Source: RBG-16-66-20 sp049651845 (GTDB lineage Bacteria > Pseudomonadota > Gammaproteobacteria > Burkholderiales > SG8-39). From it: a DNA stretch of 7,315 nucleotides. The notes beneath the pieces are model-generated. The model ran no database searches and was not told the origin of the DNA. It saw only the letters and a list, made by a program, of their open reading frames with translations. A program made the position numbers and the translations under genes. The first letter of the stretch is position 1, and every line of letters starts with the position of its first letter. Location: NCBI GenBank assembly GCA_049651845.1, contig JBASCW010000129.1, positions 1-7,315 on the forward strand, in the 5' to 3' direction. Below, one piece after another: positions 1-6,534 of this stretch.

Positions 1-1190
1 CGCACGCGAGCTTCCAGGAGCTCGCGGCCGCGCTGCAGCGCCAGCCGCTCGACGCGGGCCAGGCGGGCGCCCTGCAGCGCACGATCGAGGGCGAGCAAGC
101 GCTCGTCGAGCGCGTCGCCTCGGCGCCGCGCGGTGATCCAGAGCTGGCGTCGGTGCGCGCGCTCGCCGGCAAGATGGTCGACGACGCCTATCGGGTGCTC
201 GCCGCGAGCTACTACGTCGCCGACCGCGAGGTCGAGCGCCTGGGCGCCGGCGCCGACGAGGTGCACCGGCGCCTGATCGTGATGGTGCTGGTGGCTTCCG
301 CGCTCGCGCTCGCCGCCGCGCTCGCGCTCACGCGCCTGATCTCTCGGCCGATCGCCGAGCTCGACTCCGCGATCCGCCAGCTGGGCGGCGCCGACTTCGC
401 GCGGCCGATCAGCGTGAGCGGGCCGGCGGACCTGCGCAGCCTGGGCGAGCGGCTGGACTGGCTGCGCCTGCGCCTTACCGAGCTGGAGGCGCAGAAGAAC
501 CGCTTCCTGCGCCACCTCTCGCACGACCTGAAGACGCCGCTCGCCGCGCTGCGCGAGGGCACCGAGCTGCTCAACGACCAGGTCGCGGGTCCGCTCGCGC
601 CGCCGCAGCGCCAGGTGGTGGCGATCCTGCGCGACAACAGCATCAAGCTGCAGCGGCTCATCGAGGACCTGCTCGACTACCAGCGCGCGCTGCACGCCGC
701 CTCGGGCCTGCAGGTGGGCACGGTGGCCATCGACGCGCTGCTGCGCCAGTCGCTGCGCTCGCACCAGCTCGCCGCGCAGGGCAAGGCGCTGCGCATCGGG
801 CTCGAGACCGCCGCGTTCACCGTATCGGGCGATGCCGCGAAGCTGCGCTCGGTGGTCGACAACCTGCTCGGCAACGCCGTCAAGTTCACGCCCGCGGGCG
901 GCGAGATCCGCGTGCTGGCGCGCGAGCAGGGCGGCCTGGCCACGATCGACGTGCTCGACAGCGGCTCGGGCGTGCCGCCGGAGGAGCGCGAGGCGATCTT
1001 CGAGGCGTTCTTCCGCGGCCGCGCGGGCGCCTACGGGCGCGCCGAGGGCACCGGCCTGGGGCTGGCGATCGCGCGCGAGTTCACCGAGGCGCACGGCGGC
1101 CGCATCGAGGTGGTCGCGGGCGCGCGCGGCGGGCATTTTCGCGTCACGCTGCCGCTGCGCCCGGCCGCGCCCCTGGCGGAGGCGGCATGA
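1..1190 (+). CDS. glrK: GlrK/QseE-like membrane sensor histidine kinase (5' end outside window)
   Basis: The reading frame is open from the left edge (first whole codon at base 3), so the start and the first membrane helix are missing; the GTG at 153 is internal. In order the frame shows the end of a helical periplasmic sensor region (bases 3-270), a hydrophobic helix (about 273-332), a HAMP linker (about 333-480), a DHp dimerisation domain with the H-box SHDLKTP (His codon 522-524), and a HATPase_c domain. The HATPase domain has an N-box (DNLLGNAVKF, from about 858), a G1 box DSGSG (from 957) and a G2 box GTGLGLAIA (from about 1050). It should autophosphorylate on that His at the inner membrane and pass phosphate to the regulator encoded at 1454. 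Its neighbours, a lipoprotein and a sigma-54 activator, match the glrK-qseG-glrR order, which is why I choose GlrK among HAMP kinases. The kinase call is certain; the GlrK orthology is inferred from context and the signal is unknown. Confidence 0.9.
   Translation, partial: HASFQELAAALQRQPLDAGQAGALQRTIEGEQALVERVASAPRGDPELASVRALAGKMVDDAYRVLAASYYVADREVERLGAGADEVHRRLIVMVLVASALALAAALALTRLISRPIAELDSAIRQLGGADFARPISVSGPADLRSLGERLDWLRLRLTELEAQKNRFLRHLSHDLKTPLAALREGTELLNDQVAGPLAPPQRQVVAILRDNSIKLQRLIEDLLDYQRALHAASGLQVGTVAIDALLRQSLRSHQLAAQGKALRIGLETAAFTVSGDAAKLRSVVDNLLGNAVKFTPAGGEIRVLAREQGGLATIDVLDSGSGVPPEEREAIFEAFFRGRAGAYGRAEGTGLGLAIAREFTEAHGGRIEVVAGARGGHFRVTLPLRPAAPLAEAA
1178..1182 (+). promoter_or_regulatory. 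Shine-Dalgarno GGAGG for the lipoprotein gene
   Basis: A full GGAGG lies inside the last codons of the kinase gene, 4 bases before the ATG at 1187. It supports that start and means the small gene has its own ribosome entry as well as coupling through the ATGA overlap. Confidence 0.75.
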
Positions 1191-1450
1191 GGCGCATCGC
1201 CCTGCTGCTGGCGTTCCTGCTCTCGGGCTGCGCGGCGGGCGCGCTGCAGCCGGGCCCGAGCGCGCAGGAGTACGAGGCCGAGATCGCGCGCCTGAAGGCG
1301 CAGCTCGCCGCCGAGGTCGCCGAGCGCCAGAAGCTCGCGCGCGCCGCGCGCGCGCGCGAAGACACGCTGCGCCGCCAGCTCGAGGCGATGAAGTCCATCG
1401 AGCGCGGCATCCTCGAGCGCGAGGACAAATTGCGTTCCGAAATGAGGTGA
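1187..1450 (+). CDS. Small coiled-coil lipoprotein in the QseG position
   Basis: This 87-residue protein starts with a lipoprotein signal peptide: MRR, a hydrophobic stretch, then the lipobox L12-S13-G14-C15. Cys15 would be lipidated, and Ala at +2 predicts sorting to the outer membrane rather than retention in the inner membrane. Residues about 25-86 are almost wholly charged/Ala/Leu helix with heptad character (EYEAEIARLKAQL and onward), so a coiled coil is likely. The start overlaps the kinase stop as ATGA and is preceded by GGAGG. In enterobacteria the gene between glrK and glrR encodes QseG (YfhG), a lipoprotein of about 237 residues that acts with the kinase. The present protein is far shorter and shows no similarity I can recognise beyond signal, position and helix content, so it is best called a positional counterpart. 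A role in modulating the sensor kinase is inference. Confidence 0.85.
   Translation: MRRIALLLAFLLSGCAAGALQPGPSAQEYEAEIARLKAQLAAEVAERQKLARAARAREDTLRRQLEAMKSIERGILEREDKLRSEMR
1444..1450 (+). promoter_or_regulatory. Shine-Dalgarno GAGGTGA for the response-regulator gene
   Basis: GAGGTGA overlaps the last codons and stop of the lipoprotein gene and sits 3 bases before the ATG at 1454, supporting that start and a tightly linked operon. Confidence 0.7.
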
Positions 1451-1453
1451 GCC

Positions 1454-2851
<1,398 letters not shown>

Positions 2852-2853
2852 AC

Positions 2854-2873
2854 GCGTCGCCGCCCGGCGACGC
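2854..2873 (+). promoter_or_regulatory. Perfect dyad after glrR: candidate proximal GlrR-type operator or weak terminator
   Basis: GCGTCGCC (2854-2861) and GGCGACGC (2866-2873) form an uninterrupted 8-bp inverted repeat around GCCC, starting 2 bases after the glrR stop codon. As RNA it would fold into a strong hairpin, but only ATTT follows, so it is a poor intrinsic terminator. As DNA it contains CGTC-N10-GACG, with the same half-site spacing as the GlrR operator and 14 of 18 bases identical to the dyad at 2790. Its centre is about 112 bases upstream of the predicted sigma-54 start. I favour the operator reading without excluding the terminator. Confidence 0.45.
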
Positions 2874-2949
2874 ATTTGCCGCTGAGGCGACACTGGAAAT
2901 CCGTCACGCAATGAGGCTAAGGCGTTGAGCGCAGTCGCAAATGCGCCGC

Positions 2950-2964
2950 TGGCACGGCGATTGC
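2950..2964 (+). promoter_or_regulatory. Sigma-54 (RpoN) promoter, TGGCACG-N4-TTGC
   Basis: TGGCACG (2950-2956) and TTGC (2961-2964) match the RpoN -24/-12 consensus, with the GG (2951-2952) and GC (2963-2964) elements exactly ten bases apart. The predicted transcription start is about 2976. It lies between a sigma-54 activator gene and a small membrane-protein gene on the same strand, which makes it biologically plausible. The odd point is that the best ATG for the next gene is at 2979, leaving a leader of only about 3 bases. Confidence 0.6.
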
Positions 2965-2978
2965 GAACGATCGTCCGC

Positions 2979-3317
2979 ATGAATCATCCGACCAAGCTCC
3001 CGCACATCGGCACGACGGCCGGCTTCTTCCAGGCGCTCGCGGGCTTCGCGATCGCGGTGCTGGTGATGATCGGCTTTGGCGGCACGGTCTACAAGATGAT
3101 CGCGCCGGAGGGCTGGCTTGCGCAGCTCTTCGGCCGCAGCCTCGCGGGCGGGCTCGCGGCGCTGCTCGCGCTGCTGATGATCGGCACGAGCGCCTGGCTG
3201 CTGCGGGCTTGGGTCTCGGTCACGCAGCGCAACCGCTATTCGGAAGTGTTCGTCTATGTCTTCGCCGGTATCGGACTGGTCTATGCGGTCCAGATACTCA
3301 TGAAGGGCGGCGTCTAG
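2979..3317 (+). CDS. Small three-helix inner-membrane protein, function unknown
   Basis: From the ATG at 2979 this is a 112-residue protein with no signal peptide and three hydrophobic helices at about residues 17-40, 54-78 and 90-108. A basic, polar loop (QRNRYSE) comes before the last helix. I do not recognise a family and see no catalytic motif. The frame stays open upstream to a TTG at 2925 with a GAGG 8 bases before it, giving 130 residues. That start would place the sigma-54 promoter inside the gene, and its extra 18 residues look like translated regulatory DNA. Neither start has a convincing Shine-Dalgarno with the ATG, so if the promoter is real the mRNA would be close to leaderless. 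The gene is followed by an intrinsic terminator, so it looks monocistronic or the last gene of the glr cluster. Being a target of the upstream regulator is inference. Confidence 0.75.
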   Translation: MNHPTKLPHIGTTAGFFQALAGFAIAVLVMIGFGGTVYKMIAPEGWLAQLFGRSLAGGLAALLALLMIGTSAWLLRAWVSVTQRNRYSEVFVYVFAGIGLVYAVQILMKGGV

Positions 3318-3368
3318 CGCCGGCAACCTACAACCAGAAGAAATCTTCCTCCAAAGCTTTCTCCCCCC

Positions 3369-3406
3369 GGCCCGATCCTCCCCCCCTAGAGGCGGGCCAT
3401 TTTCTT
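3369..3406 (+). terminator. Intrinsic terminator after the small membrane-protein gene
   Basis: GGCCCG (3369-3374) pairs with CGGGCC (3393-3398), and CCTC (3377-3380) pairs with GAGG (3389-3392). The two stems are separated by a two-base AT bulge and capped by a C-rich loop. TTTTCTT follows at 3400-3406. This is the only hairpin in the window with a proper T-rich tail. It lies 51 bases past the stop at 3317 and 13 bases before the ATG at 3420, so it would close the upstream unit and could also act as an attenuator for the next gene. Confidence 0.7.
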
Positions 3407-3419
3407 GGGTTTGCAGACC

Positions 3420-4343
3420 ATGATGCGTGTCGAACGACAGGCGCCCAGCCTGATGATCAGCTTGCGAAGCATCGCCGTGCACGGCCTGATCACGCTGCTC
3501 GCGGTGGCAATCGCCTTCTCGTTGCCGCAGGCCGCGAAGTACATCCTGTTCGAATGGTGGCCGATGGTGGAGTCCGATCCCAACCTGCTGCTCGGCAGCG
3601 AGATCGTCCTCGCCTCGGTTCTGGTGCTGGTCCTCAACCTGGTGAAGCTGTCCTGGGACAACCGCTACGCGGTCAAGCTGGCCCGCACCGCGGCGCTGGT
3701 CTACACGCGCGATGCGACGCGCGGCTGGACGGCGCGCTGGCGCGAGCGCCAGCTGCTCAAGCAGCTGCCGGCGGTGCGCGACGCCTTCGTGATGACGCTG
3801 ACCGGCTACGACACCTTCGTCGCAGAGGGCAGCCTGCTGCGCGCGCCGCTCGAGACGGCCTACGAGCTGCGGGTCATGCTGGTGAACCCGGTCGGCGAGG
3901 CGCTGCGCCGACGCGCCGAATCGTTGCCCCCGGACATCACCGTGCTGTCGCTGCAGACCGAGATCGAGGCCAGCATCGCGTTCCTGGCCAACCTGCGCAA
4001 GCGCGGCACGAAGGTCGCGCTGAAATTCTACGACCAGATGCCGTTCTGGAAGGTGGCGGTCCTCGGCGACCACGCCTGGGTGCAGTTCTGTCATGCCGGC
4101 TTTGCGGTAAGCGAGCAGCCCGAGTACGTATTCGCACTGAACGACCGCAAGCCGCGGCAGGGCCTGTTCGTGCCGTTCTACGTTCACGTGCTCGAGCGCT
4201 GGAACGAGCCGGTCCACCCGGAGTACGACTTCGAGCGCAACGAACTGGTGCACCGGGACGCCGCGGGCAACGAGACCGCGCGCTCGCCGTTGCCCGTGCC
4301 GATCAATGGCGCGTCGCCGCCCGCACAGAGCGCGCTGCACTAG
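3420..4343 (+). CDS. Membrane-anchored protein with possible PLD-like soluble domain
   Basis: From the ATG at 3420 this gives 307 residues. Two hydrophobic helices lie at about 17-36 and 57-77 with a short loop between them, then a soluble domain of about 230 residues that should face the cytoplasm if the helices form a hairpin. Segments in that domain (FVMTLTGYDTF at 123-133, LRVMLVNP at 150-157, TKVALKFYDQMPFWKVAVLGD at about 197-217, QPEYVFAL at 233-240, FVPFYVHVLERW at 250-261) have the strand pattern of degenerate phospholipase-D-like or DUF5919-like domains. I see no HKD catalytic motif, so a binding or sensing role is more likely than hydrolysis; this is a recollection of fold pattern, not a firm assignment. 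The TTG at 3405 lies in the terminator tail and is unlikely as a start; ATG 3423 and ATG 3453 are alternatives. No clear Shine-Dalgarno precedes any of them. The gene converges on thyA. Confidence 0.75.
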   Translation: MMRVERQAPSLMISLRSIAVHGLITLLAVAIAFSLPQAAKYILFEWWPMVESDPNLLLGSEIVLASVLVLVLNLVKLSWDNRYAVKLARTAALVYTRDATRGWTARWRERQLLKQLPAVRDAFVMTLTGYDTFVAEGSLLRAPLETAYELRVMLVNPVGEALRRRAESLPPDITVLSLQTEIEASIAFLANLRKRGTKVALKFYDQMPFWKVAVLGDHAWVQFCHAGFAVSEQPEYVFALNDRKPRQGLFVPFYVHVLERWNEPVHPEYDFERNELVHRDAAGNETARSPLPVPINGASPPAQSALH

Positions 4344-4355
4344 ACCGCGTGCTGG

Positions 4356-4374
4356 ATCGCGGCTAAACCGCGAT
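4356..4374. other. 7-bp inverted repeat over the convergent gene ends
   Basis: ATCGCGG (4356-4362) and CCGCGAT (4368-4374) flank CTAAA, which contains the complement of the thyA stop codon. A further CCGCG at 4345-4349 could compete for the middle arm. Genes ending at 4343 (+) and 4363 (-) are only 19 bases apart, so a two-way terminator would fit here, but no T-run follows on either strand. It may only stall polymerase or be an accident of GC-rich sequence. Confidence 0.35.
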
Positions 4375-5175
4375 GGGCGCCTTGATGGCCGGGTGCGGCT
4401 CGTAGCCCTCGAGCGCGAAGTCCTCGTAGCTGAAGCCGAAGATGTCCGTCACCGCCGGATTGAGCTTCATGCGCGGCAACGGGCGCGGCGCGCGGCCGAT
4501 CTGCTCGCGCGCCTGCTCGAGGTGGTTCAGGTACAGGTGCGCGTCGCCCAGCGTGAGCACGAACTCGGCGGGCTTGAGCCCGGTCACTTGCGCCACCATC
4601 AGCGTGAGCAGCGCGTACGAGGCGATGTTGAACGGCACGCCGAGGAACAGGTCCGCGCTCCTCTGGTACATCTGGCAGGAGAGGCGCCCGCCGGCGACGT
4701 AGAACTGGAACAGCGCGTGGCAGGGCGGCAGCGCCATGCGGTCCACGTCGGCCGGGTTCCAGGCGCTGACCAGGTGGCGGCGCGAGTCGGGCTTGTTGCG
4801 GATGGCTTCGACGACGTTGCGGATCTGGTCGATCTCGCCGCCCTCGGGCGTGCGCCAGTGCCGCCACTGGTAGCCGTAGACCGGACCCAGGTTGCCGTTC
4901 TCGTCCGCCCACTCGTCCCAGATCGAGACGCCGCGCTCCTGCAGCCACTTCACGTTGGTGTCGCCGCGCAGGAACCAGAGCAGCTCGAGGATGATCGACT
5001 TCAGGTGCAGCTTCTTGGTGGTGAGCAGCGGGAAGCTGCCGTCCAGCTCGAAGCGCAGCTGGCGCCCGAACACCGACAGCGTGCCGGTGCCGGTGCGGTC
5101 GGTCTTGTGCGCGCCGGCGTCGAGCACCTGGGCGAGCAGGTCGAGGTACTGGCGTTCGCCGGGGGCCGGTCTCAT
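4363..5175 (-). CDS. thyA: Thymidylate synthase
   Basis: This complete 270-residue ThyA (E. coli ThyA has 264) makes dTMP from dUMP with methylene-tetrahydrofolate in the cytoplasm, the de novo source of thymine for DNA. It has the RTGTGT loop with R27, the R132-R133 pair that reaches the partner subunit's phosphate site, and the catalytic Cys152 in LPPCH. QRSADLFLGVPFN follows with R172, S173, D175 and N183, then DAHLY with H213 and Y215, and a conserved FSYEDF...GYEPHPAIKAPIAV end. All catalytic residues are present. The ATG at 5175 overlaps the stop of the upstream kinase gene as ATGA and has no Shine-Dalgarno, so translation is probably coupled to that gene. No folA follows; the next gene runs the other way. 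The N-terminus is about six residues longer than that of E. coli. Confidence 0.98.
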   Translation of the reverse strand: MRPAPGERQYLDLLAQVLDAGAHKTDRTGTGTLSVFGRQLRFELDGSFPLLTTKKLHLKSIILELLWFLRGDTNVKWLQERGVSIWDEWADENGNLGPVYGYQWRHWRTPEGGEIDQIRNVVEAIRNKPDSRRHLVSAWNPADVDRMALPPCHALFQFYVAGGRLSCQMYQRSADLFLGVPFNIASYALLTLMVAQVTGLKPAEFVLTLGDAHLYLNHLEQAREQIGRAPRPLPRMKLNPAVTDIFGFSYEDFALEGYEPHPAIKAPIAV

Positions 5176-6422
5176 ACCGCGATGGTAGCGAAAAGTTCGC
5201 GCGCGCTGCGAAAGCGCTCTTCGGGCCGCTTGGCGAGCAGCCGGTCGAGAATGGTCTGGTAGCCCGCCAGGCGGGCGGGGAGCTGGGGAATCGGCCCGTG
5301 CACGTGCTGGTAGACGAGGTCGGCCGGTCCCGCGTCGCCGAACAGGCGCTCGCCGGTGAGCATCTCGTAGAAGATCGCACCGAGGCTGTACAGGTCCGAG
5401 CGCGCGTCGGCCTCGCGGCCGAGGCACTGCTCGGGGCTCATGTAGCGCGGCGTGGCCATGATCTCGCCCTGGCGCGTGAGCTCGATCGAGGAGCCCAGGT
5501 CCTTGGCCAGGCCGAAGTCCACGATCACCGGCCGGCCGCTGTCGCGGAACATGATGTTCTGCGGCTTGAGGTCGCGGTGCACGATGCCTTGCGCGTGGAT
5601 CGCGTCGAGCGCCTTGGCGATCTGCGAGGTGAGGCGCAGCGCCGCGAGCGAGGTCAAGCCTTCGCGCATGCGCGCTGCGAGCGTGCCGCCCGAGAGGTAT
5701 TCCATGGCGATGTAGGGGCTCTCGCCGGAAACGCCGTACTCGTAAATGCGCACCACGTACTCGTTCTCGAGCGATGCGATGAGCCGGTATTCGCGCTCGA
5801 AGCGCTTGAGGAAGGTGTCGTTGCGGCGCATGGCCGGGTCGAGCACCTTGAGCACCAGCTGCAGGCCGTCGCGCACGCGCTCGGCAAGGTAGACCTGCGC
5901 CATGCCACCCTCGCCGATCTTGCGCAGCGCGCGGTAGCCCGCGATCGCGATGCTGTCGCTGCCGACCGGCTTGCCGATGCGCTGCGGCTCGAGCGGCACG
6001 GTGCGCGCGAACGGCGTGTGCGTGCCGGTGATCTCCTGGCGCCGCACCTCGTGCTCGCGCATCGCGTCCTCCAGCGAGCGCGCGAGCCGCGCGGGCGAGA
6101 GGCCGGTGCGGCGCAGGAAGTCGGCCGCGCCGGCCTTCATGGCCTGGATCGCGACGTGGGCGTCGCCCTGGTCGGCCAGCAGCAGCAGCGGCGGCGCGAG
6201 CGCGTTCCTGCGGATCTCGCGCACCCAGGCGATGCCGTCCTCGCCGGCCGGGCTGGAATCGAGCAGCACCGCGCTGTAGCCCCCGCGCGCGAGCGCCGCC
6301 GCCGGGTTGCCGCGCGCTTTCGGGTCCCATTCCTCCACCTGCGCGTCGGGCCAGCGCGCGTACAGCATGTCGGCCAGCGCGCGGCGGAATTCGGCCGATT
6401 CGTCGACGATGAGAAAGCGCAT
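5172..6422 (-). CDS. Receiver-like domain fused to Ser/Thr protein kinase
   Basis: This 416-residue soluble protein has a receiver-like domain (about 1-125), a linker, then a Hanks-type kinase domain (about 160-412). The receiver keeps D7, E8 and phospho-acceptor D55 but has A83 where Thr/Ser is usual and R105 where the invariant Lys is expected, so phosphoryl switching may be altered or lost. The kinase has the glycine loop IGEGGMAQV (169-177), K192, alphaC E211, HRDLKPQN (282-289; catalytic D284), DFG (302-304), T316 in the activation loop and SPE (329-331), so it should be active. There is no transmembrane helix or PASTA domain. The start is the ATG at 6422, where the receiver begins (MRFLIVDES); the longer open frame upstream is low-complexity and lies over the divergent gene. 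The stop overlaps the thyA start by ATGA. Substrates are unknown. It would join two-component-style input to Ser/Thr phosphorylation, but the upstream kinase, if any, is not visible. Confidence 0.92.
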   Translation of the reverse strand: MRFLIVDESAEFRRALADMLYARWPDAQVEEWDPKARGNPAAALARGGYSAVLLDSSPAGEDGIAWVREIRRNALAPPLLLLADQGDAHVAIQAMKAGAADFLRRTGLSPARLARSLEDAMREHEVRRQEITGTHTPFARTVPLEPQRIGKPVGSDSIAIAGYRALRKIGEGGMAQVYLAERVRDGLQLVLKVLDPAMRRNDTFLKRFEREYRLIASLENEYVVRIYEYGVSGESPYIAMEYLSGGTLAARMREGLTSLAALRLTSQIAKALDAIHAQGIVHRDLKPQNIMFRDSGRPVIVDFGLAKDLGSSIELTRQGEIMATPRYMSPEQCLGREADARSDLYSLGAIFYEMLTGERLFGDAGPADLVYQHVHGPIPQLPARLAGYQTILDRLLAKRPEERFRSARELFATIAV

Positions 6423-6534
6423 CAGGGGCGGCAGGGGAGCTTGCCTATTGTGCCGGGGCTGGACGCATTGATAAAGCGACCCGGACATAGGATCATGCAT
6501 GCCTCCACCACCCTCGCAGCGCTCGCAGACTCCC
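6423..6534. promoter_or_regulatory. Divergent intergenic promoter region
   Basis: These 112 bases separate the receiver-kinase gene (-) from the gene starting near 6535 (+), so promoters for both directions should lie here or close by. For the - strand a weak pair reads TTATCA (complement of 6469-6474), 16 bases, CACAAT (complement of 6447-6452), with 4 of 6 matches each and a start near 6440. For the + strand I see no good pair. AGGA at 6489-6492 could serve as Shine-Dalgarno for an ATG at 6499. No sigma-54 element occurs here. Confidence 0.3.

Noticed and set aside
1335..1358. Alternating CG run that could form Z-DNA
   Set aside because: It lies in the lipoprotein gene and encodes ordinary Ala/Arg helix residues. 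Such runs are expected at this GC content.
2904..4340. 478-codon open frame on the - strand opposite the two membrane-protein genes
   Set aside because: Its composition is Arg/His/Gln/Asp-rich with no domain pattern, and it crosses the sigma-54 promoter and the terminator. The + strand frames show coherent membrane helices.
4344..4362. A folA gene downstream of thyA, a common pairing in proteobacteria
   Set aside because: Only 19 bases separate thyA from a convergent gene, so no folA is present here.
4367..5185. The same ten bases ACCGCGATGG at 4367-4376 and 5176-5185, giving IAV at the C-terminus of both - strand proteins
   Set aside because: Two ten-base copies in GC-rich DNA, with no further similarity around them, are most simply chance.
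6441..6496. Possible sigma-70 promoter for the + strand gene (TTGCCT, or TTGATA with GATCAT)
   Set aside because: No pairing gives both boxes acceptable matches with a 16-18 base spacer.
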